Shown piece after piece: positions 46,892 through 58,498 of a stretch of 64,000 nt of DNA. Source of the stretch: Papaver somniferum (Eukaryota; Streptophyta; Magnoliopsida; Ranunculales; Papaveraceae). How positions within the stretch are numbered: the stretch's first letter is position 1; each line of letters opens with the position of its first letter. The stretch lies in NCBI RefSeq assembly GCF_003573695.1, contig NC_039361.1, positions 136,432,777 through 136,496,776 of the forward strand, written 5' to 3'. A program made the position numbers and the translations under genes. Under the pieces are notes generated by a model, which saw only the letters and a list, made by a program, of their open reading frames with translations, ran no database searches and was not told where the DNA came from.

Positions 46892-47974
46892 ACCACCTAA
46901 CTCTAACACATGAAAGTTACTAACAAAAGGGGTGTTCTGAAGGTGAAATTCCAAATTAGCGCATCTTCCTAGGCATGGTATTCGACTTCCATTTGCAATC
47001 ATAACTTCAAACACTTCATCTATAGTCACCTCAATATTAAACTATTTAGTTATAGATGGATCAAGGAAGTTGTGAGTTCTACCTGAATCTACTAGAATTG
47101 CGACTTTCTCCTTTTTAATTTCCCCCAGAGTACGCATGGTTTGTGGTCTTGTCGACCCTGCATGCATAGAAATTTCAGCTTTCGCTTATGCTTCCATGTC
47201 CTCTGGAATGTACTATTTTTATTCATCAAAGTCCTATCCTTCCATGAGAAATAAAGTTTTTTACTTACATCTATCGCCTCAAAACCATCTTTCATCGCAG
47301 TTATAACACAATTGCTTCTTTCGACGTTCCTCTGCCTCTTTCGTAGTCAACTGCTTGATTGGTGGAATATGATTACTTTTAATTGGTGATGGTGTAGGTG
47401 TAGTATTAAGACGTACCGCACGTCTGTAACTCTATCTTCGCAAACTAACCTTTTCATCTTGTAAAGGAGCCTATAGTCTCAACTAAAGATTTTGGACTTA
47501 ATGCCTGTACTTCCAGTCGTACCTCAGGATTCAATCCACCAATATAACAGCTCACCAAAAAGCTTCCTGGAAGATCACTTACCAGGTTTGATAATCGTTT
47601 GAAATCCTCTTGTTATCTCCAATAGAGTTAAAATTAGTCTAACTAATCTTGGACAAGGCTGTCGTTGGGTCGTCGTATTTTGTGCGTCCAAATCTCTTCA
47701 AAAAAGATGCAGAGAACCCTTCCCAATTAGGGTTAGGTGATATATTATTCATCAACTTATACCATTGTAACGCCTTCCCATCAAGATTAATACCCGCCAA
47801 TTGCACCTGTTTTGCAGCCGGTATTTCATAAAATTGAAAGTACAATTCAGCACGATATAACCAACCTTCAGGATCTGTACCTTCAGATCGCGGAAAAATC
47901 ACCTTCCCATCATTCCTAGATGTGTTACGAGCTCTACTGTTTGATGCCAAGTCTTTTTCCAACAACTTCTCCAA
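46892..47974 (-). pseudogene. gag and protease of Ty3/gypsy element G, decayed
   Basis: Reading leftward, 47974-47639 encodes a gypsy Gag core (SEGTDPEGWLYRAELYFQFY, LDGKALQWYKLM, FLKRFGRTKYDDP). A zinc-knuckle start QLCYNCDERW follows near 47330-47297, and its second half is lost at a stop. The protease active site LVDSGRTHNFLDPSITK is at about 47095-47045 and ends in a stop. Sequence like EVFEVMIANGSRIPCLGRC and FHVLELGGC continues to 46892, where copia F begins. Frames are broken in at least three places. RT and integrase of G are absent. Confidence 0.8.
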
Positions 47975-48080
47975 TTATTCCGTCGGGCGATTATTTTATG
48001 TAGCCATCTCTGTAACTTGTGCTGTCAATTGCTCCACCAATGTTCTTTTCTGTTCTCGAGTTTTGGTCATACAAGGAGCG

Positions 48081-48097
48081 AAACCGCTTTGATACCA
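48081..48097 (-). other. Primer-binding site of gypsy G
   Basis: The minus strand reads TGGTATCAAAGCGGTTT, a tRNA-Met-like site one base after the LTR end. Between it and gag (47975-48080) is a short leader. Confidence 0.8.
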
Positions 48098-48098
48098 A

Positions 48099-48438
48099 TG
48101 ATAAGAAATTCTTATCACGGCCAGCAGAAGCGATAATGCAAAAGAGAGACAAAGGAATAATACAAATCTTAAGTTTTCTGATTGAATAACAATCAACCTG
48201 ACAAACGATTTAAATAGACAAAAACATAAAAGACTCCTAATCAAACTCCTATTCCTAATGTTATTAAACGTGGGGCTAAAAAAACTCTGTCTAGAAAAAC
48301 CTTCCAAGACTCCTAAATAAACAAAATACTGAAATTAAATCCTACAAGACTTTTACTTATGTTCCAACTCTTATTAGGGGAAGGTTTATGCAGTTGTGAC
48401 GCAATCATCTTCTGTCTCGGTAGAACTGGATTCTATCA
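48099..48438 (-). repeat. 5' LTR of gypsy G (~340 bp)
   Basis: On the minus strand it would start TGATAGAATCC and end TTCTTATCA next to the primer site. The two ends are near-inverted repeats. The outer boundary at 48438 is supported because copia H integrase sequence begins directly beyond it. Confidence 0.65.
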
Positions 48439-48539
48439 TTTGCTTGTGACTTCTAGCAAGCTTGCAATCATTAAAAAAAAAGTGGTTTATGTAAAGAAAA
48501 AGGGAAAGATAGATTTTTATGCACTTTATTCATACTATG
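48439..48539 (-). pseudogene. Copia H integrase zinc-domain fragment
   Basis: Just past the solo LTR the integrase reading continues as MNKVHKNLSFPFSLHKP. After a frame change it reads NDCKLARSHKQ, the second half of the HHCC domain. It is cut by the LTR of gypsy G. The first half is at 51048-51090. Confidence 0.65.
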
Positions 48540-51042
48540 TGAAAATGCGGGGGACTAACAACCGCACCCAACTATTCGTTTGGAAATCTGAGAGGACTTA
48601 CTCCAATACACTTTCTAGAGAATCAACTAGACAGTCAGACTCAATCTAGAGTAAAGTATATCAAAGAGTTTAATATCTCTATTTCACAATGTAATCATCA
48701 AATCAAACAGATAGAAATCCGCGATCTTGATTATTATGTGAAATAACTTGAACGGTACCAAAGACCAATGTTCAAGTGTCAATCAATGTAAATCAACAAC
48801 CAAAGGTTGGATATTCTAATTGATTGATCTCAACGCACAACCTGTGATATTTCAATTATATAACAAAACATAATGCGGAAAATAAATAACACAAACACCA
48901 GAATTTTGTTAACGGGAAACCGCAAATGCAGAAAAACCCCGGGACCTAGTCCAGTTTGAACACCACACTGTATTAAGCCGCTACAGACTCTAGCCTACTA
49001 TCAATTAACTTCGGACTGGACTGTAGTTGAACCCCTAATCAATCTCACATTGATTCAAGGTACAGTTGCGCTTCTTACGTCTCTGATCCCAGCAGGATAC
49101 TACGCACTTGATTCCCTTAGCTGATCTCACCCACAACTAAGAGTTGCTACGAACCAAAGTCGAAGACTTGATAAACAAATCTGTCTCACACAGAAAAGTT
49201 TATATTGAATAAATCTGTCTCCCACAGAAATACCCAAGAGTTTTTGTTCCGTCTTTTGATAAATCAAGGTGAACAGGAACCAATTGATAAACTGGTCTTA
49301 TATTCCCGAAGAACAACCTAGTATTATCAATCACTTCACAATAATCTAAATTGTATGATGGCGAAACTAGATATTGTGAAATCACAAACGATGAGACGAA
49401 GATGTTTGTGGTCACGTTTTGTATTTCCTATCGGAGAAATTAATCTCGAGCAAATCTTAGAGAAGATAATACTCAAACGATAGATTCGGGCAAGATCAGA
49501 ACACACAACTACAAGAGAAATAGTTGGGTCTGGCTTTACAATCCCGATGAAGTCTTTCAAGTCGTTAACCAACAAGGTTTAGGAAAACCTAAGGTTAAAG
49601 GACAATCGGCTCTAGCTTGTGCAAGTAGTAACACACAGAATTGTGGGGATTAGGTTTCCCAGTTGCTAGAGTTCTCCTTTATATAGTTTTCAAAATAGGG
49701 TTTGCAATCTAAGTTACCTTGGTAACAAAGCATTCAATTTTCACCGTTAGATGAAAAACCTGATTCATCCAAGCTAATATTTTTCAACCGTTAGATCGAA
49801 CTTAGCTTGTTACACACAAATGAAATGTATCCTCATTTAGGTTTATGTAACCGTACCTAAACGTGTACACCATGTTGGCTCAACAATGGTCAACCAAAGT
49901 TACATATATGATAAATCTCATATCAACCATATTCATCTTAACCATAACTAGTTTAAATGACTCAAATGAAAATAGTTAAAGAGTCATTCAATTATATTAT
50001 TCTCATAGAAGTATACAAGAACACAATCGAAACAAAGTCGGTCTGATTCACTCGAATCAATTCATGAACAATATGGCCACGGTTTATAAAGATTGCATTC
50101 CTTATTATATAAATGTTTAAGTTCATGTACACAATTGATTTTAGAAAGTAACTCACTCAAGTACGCAAACGGGTACGCACACTTGAGCATCCGTACTTGA
50201 ATTTGGTTACGCCAGTATGCGTACAGGTGCACATACTACAACACATTCCAAACTCCAGCAGATTTTCACGGACATGGACTTTCCGCTGGTATGCGTACAA
50301 GTACGCATACTTTCCCAGACATTAGTAACCACCAGTACGCGTACGGGTACGCATACTTAGGCTCTCGGTTTTGGACTTGCACAATAATGTGATTTATACA
50401 CTATGTTTATATCCAAACATTGGTTACATGTTTCTAAACTCTTTATTTCAATCATTGAAACTTTCTTAGAGGATGTTATATAGTTGTTGTTCACAAACTA
50501 TTTTTCATCAAAGCAATTTTCAAGTTATTGAAATTATCATAACGAAACATTTCAAGTCTTCACCAAATGATTGTATCACACAAACCATGTGGGATGTTAC
50601 TCAGCAATTCTCATATGATCATATTCGGACTTTCATAACGAATGTAAGATGAATTTGGCCGAAGCGAAAGCTTGCATATTCCGAGAAATATATAAGCGAG
50701 ATAAACTCGGCTCGAAATCTCAAATGTGTATAATAGAAAACTATATCGTGACACGATTTATGTCCCACTATAGAAGATAGAGTAGAAATAGACTTTCTAG
50801 GTGATAGATAAGTTTATGTCTCCACATACCTTTTGTCGATGAAGTTACACAAGCTCCCCTTAGTAGTTTTTCGTCTTCAAGTGATGAACGCCGTGAAGTC
50901 TAAAGCTCAACTATACAATCTATATCCTAGTCTGAGACATCTAAATAGGCTAGAAATCAAGACTTATAGTTTTGATCACTAACATTGACAAACATGCTTG
51001 AGATATCAACGCATGTGAGTTCGACCGAGCAATGCTCTAACA
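48540..51042 (-). mobile_element. Solo LTR-C (2503 bp) inside copia H
   Basis: It begins TGAAAATGCGGGGGAC and ends GCTCTAACA, with no internal region. The flanks CTATG (48535-48539) and GTATG (51043-51047) are a target duplication with one mismatch. The copia H integrase reads from one side to the other, which confirms the insertion. The TATA box (minus TATATAAA) is at 49678-49685. The conserved block is near 48905-48955. Confidence 0.9.
50158..50362 (-). promoter_or_regulatory. GTACGC motif array in solo LTR-C
   Basis: GTACGC/GCGTAC units recur at least nine times (AAGTACGCAAACGGGTACGC, GTATGCGTACAAGTACGC, GTACGCGTACGGGTACGC). It lies about 470-680 bases upstream of the TATA box in LTR orientation. 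Confidence 0.5.
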
Positions 51043-51047
51043 GTATG

Positions 51048-52616
51048 AAAAAAGGGATGACCCAGTCTTCTGCACCAAATAGTAGATTGATTCTTGATAC
51101 ATGACAAGGCAGTGGAATTGATGGATGGAGGTGCAAGATTGAAGTTGATGAATAAGATGATCGGTGAACATGACAGTGCAAAGGATATAGTCCTCCCTTA
51201 CTGATCCCCTTGAACAATATCTTCTGAGATAAATGATCCTTTGCAACATAATCATAAGGTGTAAAGGTAAGAAAACAATTGTTGTCTTTGATAAATTGAT
51301 TCACGTAAATCAAATATTGAGCACATTTGGGAACATGAAGAACATTTTTCAAGGTAAAAGACTGATCCTGAAGAATAAAGTTTGAATTACTAATATGAGA
51401 AATAGCCATACCTTCACCATTAACATTAGATACTTGTGCAGAACCATCATAAGAAGTAGAAGTACCATAGTCATCCATATTGTAAGTGAGATGGTTTGTA
51501 ACTCCAAAATTCATGTACCAAGGATTTTCATCCAAAAAGTTTGCATTGCTAACAAATTTGTAGTGGTTCACGACCTTAATACACGAAATTCATTCGTTGA
51601 TAACACTCAAGAGCCAAGTGACTAGGTTTAGAGCAGATTTGATGAATAATTCGAGTGCCAGAAGAAGTAGTTGATCCTGAGGATGAAATGTCAGTGGAAG
51701 TAGAAGGACGAAAAACAGAGGAATGAGTACTTTGAAATCCTCCTCGAGAGTGAAAACCACGTCCACGACCAGGGAAAGCAGGATTAAACGAAGATCAAAA
51801 GTTACGGGAGTTACCTTGAGAGGATGATGCATGAAAGGACTTTGATTCTGCATCAGATTTCAAAGCTGAATTTCGTTCAACAAGAATGATTTCTTCACTC
51901 AGAAGAAGACTATGCAACTCACCAAAAGTAACATGAGGAGATCTAATCCTGATTGAGGTAGCAAAAGCATGATGATCTGGTCCAAGACCACCAAGAACAA
52001 TAACAAGAAGTTCATCATCTGAGATACGAGATTCACAAGCAGCAAGTTGATTTGAAATGTTCTCAATATCATAGATGTATGTAGAAACCTTGGAAGAACC
52101 TAATTTCATATTCTGCAGTTGAGTGCGAAGTTGAATTGTATGTGTGGAACAAGAAGCACCGAATATTTTCTTTAATTTATCCCATAAATCTTTTGATATA
52201 GAGCAGTCAGAGACATGAACAAGAACACTAGCAGAAATTGAAACATTTAAAAGAAGAAAAACACATGTATCTTCATCATACCAAATAACATAATTGGGAT
52301 TAACAGTCGCAGCCGATTTAGTAGTAGAAGTAAGAAATTGACGAGGACATGAAATAGATCCATCCACATAGCCAAGAACATGAAATTTACGAAGAACGGG
52401 AGTGATTAACGATTTCCATGTCAATAAATTATCATCCTGAAGTTTAAGGGGAATGATATTTGCTAAAGTATGAAGTGGAACTGATATGATTGAAGAATTT
52501 GAAGATTCAACAAGACGACATGATTGATTTACATAATGTAATAAATTGAATTGACAAGGTAATTTATTTTCTAGTGAAGATGAGAAGCGGAAGATGGAGA
52601 TATTACCTAGGGTTTT
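51048..52616 (-). pseudogene. gag, protease and integrase start of Ale/Retrofit-like copia H
   Basis: Gag runs from about 52616 to 51795. It has LQDDNLLTWKSLITPVLRKF near residue 70, DLWDKLKKIFGASCSTHTIQ and LLVIVLGGLGPDHHAFATSI, the copia Gag layout. After a frame change a degenerate knuckle (HQICSKPSHLALEC, first Cys replaced by His) lies near 51640. The protease site is WYMNFGVTNHL near 51510; the catalytic Asp-Ser-Gly has become Asn-Phe-Gly, so it is dead. A pre-integrase stretch (LKNVLHVPK...GGLYPL) follows, then WCRRLGHP, the integrase zinc motif with Cys for the first His, next to the solo LTR. Confidence 0.85.
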
Positions 52617-52618
52617 CA

Positions 52619-52629
52619 GTCTGATACCA
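52619..52629 (-). other. Primer-binding site of copia H
   Basis: The minus strand reads TGGTATCAGAC, a tRNA-Met-like site four bases from the LTR end. Confidence 0.75.
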
Positions 52630-52633
52630 TAGT

Positions 52634-52917
52634 TGTTGTAAAACACTCAGGTTAACTTTATTAATTGAATATACAAAAGAAGAAGATTACTGAACTATTT
52701 AATAATAACAAAAAGGCAGATAACGGTAAATCAAGAGACCGTTAAGAGCTGTGAATGATTCACTAGAAAAGGAAAAGAACCAATCAAAAGAGGAAATTTG
52801 GACTTTGTCAGTTACATGATTAATAGAGAAGCTTAGCTAAGACAGTTTGTAGTAAATGAGTTGTACACAGACTCTTATTTCTACAAGATAAATATCTTTA
52901 AAATTGAATTCTTCACA
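52634..52917 (-). repeat. 5' LTR of copia H (~284 bp)
   Basis: It begins TGTTGTAAAACAC and ends TTCTTCACA, so TGTGAAGAA...TACAACA on the minus strand. The short length fits Ale/Retrofit elements. The outer boundary is inferred from the TG/CA ends. No second LTR is seen. Confidence 0.6.
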
Positions 52918-53749
52918 AAATGGCCCTACAGTTGAGTTTCACTAAAATTTGGTAAGTCAGTTGCATTACCAGAATAATAATAAATTATGCTGCAAAAAAG
53001 TCCCGATTATTTTATTATTTTGGTGACCCGTCCGACATATCTAGGTAGCGACAACTAACTGAAACTGGAATTTGATAAAGTGAAATTACATCAGTAAAAG
53101 TTGGAGTTACATTTCCAGACACACTAAATTTCTCACATACTAAAGTGCAAGGAAACTTTTTTCACTTCCAATTTCCTCATCGTATCAGCCAACTCTGTTT
53201 TTTTAATAATTCACATATATTCTGATAGATCTTGTGGTTGTTTTTTTTTCCCGTGATCTTGGTATTCTTATTAATAATATTTGAACGGGTAGTAGGAATT
53301 AGGATGTTAATGAGTTTCAAATTTAAGATCCAACGATTTTACTACTATACATTAGAGGAAAATCTGCACTAGGTTACAAGTTCTAAGCGGGCAACTAGGC
53401 AAATTTGTTTATCAGTAGTAAACTTAAACTGCTTCTTTACCTTAATTTAGTGTTACTATTGTTATTCCAAATGCAAATACCTCTTAAAATAGTGTTGTAA
53501 ATTGAGTTTAAAATTCGTCAACAACCTAATTCCGAATGACCGATCACAAAATAAATAAAACAACTAATTTTTTGAGTTTCAGATGGATAACTGCCTTTGG
53601 TTGATAAATTGGTATGTGTCTTAGCAATTCTCTTTCAGCTGAACGTTTTTTCCTAAAGTATAGGGTCAAGGATGGCAGTCTTGCATTCATGAGCTTGCAA
53701 TTTAGACACAAGTGACCACCACTCTCATGATGGTCAACTTTGTGAGTCA
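52918..53749. other. Unassigned AT-rich DNA
   Basis: I see no gene, repeat match or RNA in about 830 bases. A minus-strand frame at 53544-53750 has no recognisable features. Confidence 0.4.
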
Positions 53750-54224
53750 AATCTGATTGACTTTGATGATCCCCAATTATTCAGGTTATTATTACGTGCT
53801 TCTAAGTTTTTAATTGAGTTTTCCCAGACTCTACAACCTGATCATTCGGATCTTACTTATGATTAACTTCATCCCAAAGAAATTTATTCAGACCCTTTTA
53901 TAGATCCTGAACCACAACTAGATATAGTTGTTTTAAACAGAAAACTAGATAAGGGCGTGCTTGGTTGGTTCACTTTCTTGGTCTGTTACAGTTCCCTTTT
54001 ATCTGTGATAATACTTTTTGATGCAAATGACCCACAATTTTTCCGGATACTGCTATATGATTTGAGGTGACTAATCATTTATTATTCTGGCTGCATACTT
54101 TAAACTCAGCACTTCTTGGGAGGTAACCCATTCACATGCGACACTGTTAAATTCTTCCTTAACTCTTTTTCTTCAAGTGGTAATAGTTTCTCCTTGTTCA
54201 TGCTTTTTATTTCATCTCTAGAAC

Positions 54225-54267
54225 ATTGAGGACAATGCTAGATTTAATTTGGGAGTATGGGAGAAAC
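54225..54267 (+). promoter_or_regulatory. Upstream purine tract of the second Athila-like element
   Basis: ATTGAGGACAATG is followed by ATTTAATTTGGGAGTATGGG, the counterpart of 7141-7184 in the first element. It is partly degraded. Confidence 0.5.
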
Positions 54268-55225
54268 TTCATAGTTGCATTATAGAACTCTGGATCCTGG
54301 AAACTTTTGTTAATGAAGGATAACACTAACCAATCTAAGTGGAAGGAAACATCTTAGTTGTAGGAGTTGAGGAACCCAAACTAAAGAGCTTATTCATAAA
54401 AGGACAAATTTCAGGTGTTAGAAATAACATGGTAGTTTCACCGTATCTTGGAGTCGTCATATCACATTCTGTTTTTATTTTTGCAAATTTTTTGTTTCTC
54501 TAAGTGATTTGGCGGGGCATTAATAGCGCCTTGATTTTCGATGAGATGAAGTAGAGTGACTGAGTTACTAAAAAAAATAAAAATCAATTAGACCAATCAG
54601 AACAAAAATAAAAATCGATTTTTTTTTAATTATTATTATCCAATAAAATTGACCGTTGGGACCCTTGTATAACTTCTGTGTTTATATTAGAGTTCATACC
54701 AGTATCTCAATCCGTTAGGATTCCTATGATTTATTTTTTCATTGACGATCAAACAGATATTTGGGAAACATCGTTCACTTTAGACAACATCACAGACCAT
54801 CTATCTCTATAACCATATTCTTAATCCATTCACATGATTTGTTTGACTCCGGATATTGATGTCCGTAGTACGAACATCTGAGTAGACCTCTATTTACTTA
54901 TATATGAATCTTAGTATGCTTGAGTACGAAATCGTGTATACCAATTGGATTCACAATCACAGTACTTCCTCCTGTAGTCAATGAGAGTATGCCAACTAAG
55001 GAGATTGTTTAGTGTCGTACCTAGATTTTGCACATGTACCTAGGGATTTGAGTAAAACTTTTATGGGTATACCTCTTGTAAACCATCTCGAGACTATAAC
55101 TCGGTCATTAGGGTCATCTAGGGGTTCAAAGGCTTGTTGCACACACTAAGTGCAATTGCGATTCTTGCGACAATGAGCTAAGATTTTATTTTCTAGATTA
55201 GATTTGCTCGAGCACTAGCAAATTA

Positions 55226-55240
55226 TAAGTTTGGGGTGTT
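55226..55240 (+). promoter_or_regulatory. 3' polypurine tract of the second Athila-like element
   Basis: ATAAGTTTGGGGTGTT abuts an LTR beginning TGATAGGCACA at 55241, matching the first element's arrangement. Confidence 0.8.
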
Positions 55241-56784
55241 TGATAGGCACATTTATATGTCTTATTAAATCTTTGATTGATAAATTGATAGTCATTGTAT
55301 TGTACTTATTCTGCTATTTTATGTGTGTGCAGGTATTTTGGGAGAAATAAACTTTTACGGAAAAACTAGCCTGAAAAGTTGTATTTGCACCCCCTTGGGA
55401 AAAATTACTAAACACACCCAAAAATGTGTTGAAGGCACCCATAAAAAGTGCTAAAAGCACCGATGAAATTTATTAAAGGCACCCCATTGGATATAGGCGC
55501 CCACCATTTGGATAAGGGCACCCCTTCTCATTCCTTTTAAAGAAATAGTGTTGACGGGAAATCGATCTTACATCTGCGTAACTTTCTGGATTTATATTTG
55601 GAGTGTTTTGGTCGGATTTGAGTTCTGAATTGGATTGGGATTGATCTGGTTCGATAAAACAGGGGTAGTACGAGATTTTGTTTCGAAAAAAAAGGAATTT
55701 GGTGTTGATTTATTTACAATAGGGAAGAATGAGTATTCATCCGGTATTTAGTTAAAAAAAGGTAAGTCTGTGAGGATTTAGGGAGTAAAATCTTACATGT
55801 TGTATCTTTGGAAATAGTTTGGGAGACAAATTGATTTAGGGAGTAAAATCTTACATGTTGTATCTTTGGAAATAGTTTGGGAGACAAATTAGAAGCCGCA
55901 CAAAGAAATTGACATAAAAGGAAATATGACCGTAACTTTTGTGGGAAGAAAATAAAATATTTTGTGAAGATATTTGGTCTTGTGGTGTATCTATACGAAG
56001 GGTTAGGGTCAGAGGAGGATTATGGAGAGTTAGGAGAGTTTTGGGGAAGCTCTGGTTCGGAGATTACAGAGACGCGAAGAGTTTCTACTGCTGCAAAAGA
56101 AGAAGGAGACAAAGAGCATTAACTTGTTGAAGTCCGTCGTAGATTGGGAGAACTGTTGTAGGAACTGTTATCGGCTGTGGTTGAAAAATAGTTTTCAGCA
56201 ACTGATTTTAACCTTTTCTAGTTGTACCTTCGTAATACTGATTTTATAACGCCAATAAAGCATTGTAGATTCATTATTTTTATTCTTTTTGATTCTTTTC
56301 TTCTGTGTGAGCACTATTGAGGTATAAAATATTATTTTGAGAGAGTGTACATCATGATAAGCTAAACCCCAACACTGGGATAACAGAGGAAGCCTTATTT
56401 CATAATTGTTCAGTAACTATAATTGATTATTTATGATTTTTTGCACTTATTTTAACTGATTTATGATTTTCATGGATTAGTTGTGATCTTATTTGATGAT
56501 GTATGCTTAGTCCTAGTACTTTTGACGCATCATGCCCATAGTTTACAATTAATATTTTTGAAATCAACCTTTGACAAAGAAATAGAGTCCATAAGGAGCT
56601 ATAATTGTTAAGAATCAATATGCATCACTCGATTTTGATTAATGATGGAATCTTTAGTCCTAGTAACTCTTAATATTGTTATCATCTTTTATATATATTT
56701 GTTAGAATTAAAATTTAAGTCTATTATACAGTCTTCACAAGCTCGAGAGAACGATACTTGTCTTACCACTTCTACATCACATCA
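55241..56784 (+). repeat. 3' LTR of the second Athila-like element (1544 bp)
   Basis: It starts TGATAGGCACATTTATATG and ends CTACATCACATCA. It contains a direct repeat of about 54 bases (TTTAGGGAGTAAAATCTTAC starting near 55778 and 55832). It has a polyadenylation-like region and AAACCCCAACACTGGGA near 56363, which is also present in the solo LTR at 14463. Confidence 0.85.
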
Positions 56785-57557
56785 AACACGTCACCTAATA
56801 AGTCATAGTCCATCTTATATTTAACATCACCCCAAAAACAGTTGCACATTTGACCACTACCATCCATTTCAATTGGAGAAAAAAATATGGATTGATTTTC
56901 TTGAAAGTATTCTAACAAATGTTCATCATCTCCTTTTCCGAAGACATCTTGACGTCTTGTTCTTTGTATATAATTGTTACAGTCCATTTGAGTGAAATTC
57001 AGATTCCGAGACCTTCCCGGCTGAACACCAAAGTATGCAAAAATATTTTTCTGACTTATACCCGCATTATACATGTTTCTAATCTTGCTTGAGCAGTTTC
57101 AATTTTCCTATGTGATCTCAAGATATGCACTTCTCCTGGACATGTGAGCTGGTTATTCTGTTTTTCTACAAATTCTATTACAGGCTATTTTGAATCATCG
57201 TTTAGTAGTTTAATGACCAATTTTTCTTAGCAACTGGTTTGTGCGTGTAATCGTTGTTTCGTTGGAGATCCCCTTGAGTTATTTCGATGCATTCCTTAAT
57301 TTGAACAAACCAAAACTCTTCTAGATTTTTCTTTATCTTTTCGGTGAGTGGTCGAATTCTTACTGATACTAAAACCAACTCCTCTAGCATATAGTCCTCA
57401 TACGCTTTATATTCTGAATCAAATTCCATTCCAATTTTCGACACTTCTTTATTAAAGCCCTTCACTCTTCACTCATTGGAACATCTTTCTCAGTAAGCAA
57501 GTTATCTTCATCTTCATATAGGGAGTGAGTTTCAAGAATCACCGCGACTTGATTCAT
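56785..57557 (-). pseudogene. FAR1/FHY3-like gene fragment, frameshifted and cut by an LTR
   Basis: From an ATG at 57557 (MNQVAVILETHS) the minus strand reads an acidic start. After a frame change it enters the FAR1 DNA-binding domain: GMEFDSEYKAYEDYM and SVRIRPLTEKIKKNLEEFWF (57430-57290). Another break follows. Then MYNAGISQKNIFAYFG, FTQMDCNNYIQRTRRQD, LLEYFQENQSIFFSPIEMDG and FWGDVKYKMDYDLLGDV match the linker that precedes the MULE-type transposase core of FAR1-related proteins. The frame stops where the Athila-like LTR starts. FAR1-type proteins are transposase-derived transcription factors. The core and SWIM finger are absent, so this is a dead fragment. Confidence 0.85.
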
Positions 57558-57784
57558 GAGTACAATAGAAAAAAAATACTAATTAGTATCGTAAAAAAAT
57601 CAGATAGTGTATTTAATTCTTTTACTAAAAAAAAGTATTGAAGTAGCCTAGTACTGGGTATTCATATGAATGGCGTTGTTAGGAATTTTGAATGAAAGAG
57701 AACATGATTACAGTTGTTCCAAGTATTAAAAGGGAATATGATTGCATTTGTTCATATAATTCAGACTTGTGAATGAAAGGGAAC

Positions 57785-58493
57785 TGTAGGTGTAAAAAGT
57801 TGCACAACTACATCCAACAATCAATATGAAATGATAGTAACGTAAGCAAGTAAGAGACTCATAAGAACACAATATATACGTGGTTCGGCATGATTACCTA
57901 CGTCCACAACGGTGAAAGGATGATCTTATTACTTTACTCAAGTTTACGAGGAAGAATGCTCTCAAAATACTCTATCTCTCCTCTCACTCACTTACAGATT
58001 ACTTGCCTCCTCTCAATACAACATGTTTATATTTATAGGCTAGTTACAGTATAAGTCACATTCTATCTTCTTCGATGGTCCTGTCGGGTGATTAGTACTG
58101 TCTTCCCCGATACTTATCACCTAGTCTCACATCACCCCGATGAGCATTCTTCCCGATGTGTTTCTTCCCGATATCGATATTCTTTGACCCGACGTCGCCG
58201 TTCCTCCCGACCCGAATCGGCTATCCTTAGTTCCTGGCCCCCACTTTGATTAGATTCTTCTGCTCTTCACACCTGCCTTGTTAGTGTATTTAATGCCTTG
58301 ATTCCCGATACACATTTCTCCATCACATTTGATTCTTCACTTTAAACGTGCTCGTCTCACATGCGCTTGGTAGATATCTCTTTTCTTGTGCTCGTGTTAT
58401 AGAGGTTGATTCGGTGTTTCACTCTGCTCCTGTCTCTGGTGGGTCGTCGTCTGAGATCATGCCATGTACACTAGTCAGTTATTTACTACTACA
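57785..58493 (-). mobile_element. Solo LTR (709 bp) with GGAAC target duplication
   Basis: It starts TGTAGGTGTAAAAAG and ends TTACTACTACA, with GGAAC on both sides (57780-57784 and 58494-58498). It contains ACGTGGTTCGGC, a phrase common in plant LTRs. A TATA-like CTATAAATATAAAC on the minus strand (about 58028-58042) suggests minus orientation. No internal region is present. Confidence 0.85.
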
Positions 58494-58498
58494 GGAAC

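Larger units (their letters stand above)
53750..56784 (+). mobile_element. 3' portion of a second Athila-like element with its LTR
   Basis: From about 53750 there are decayed coding words (DFDDPQLFRLLLRASK, later DANDPQFFRILLYDLR) with stops between. A TTGGGAGGTAACCCATT motif near 54117 is typical of Athila/Tat 3' regions. A purine tract follows near 54250, then about 960 bases of 3' UTR homologous to that of the first element. The final purine tract and LTR come last. LTR-like ends and the position inside a FAR1 reading frame fix the right end at 56784. The 5' LTR and gag-pol are missing. Confidence 0.8.

Noticed and set aside
51590..51853. Leu-rich minus-strand frame resembling a membrane protein
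   Set aside because: It is another phase of copia H gag/knuckle DNA; the hydrophobicity is an artefact of reading out of frame.
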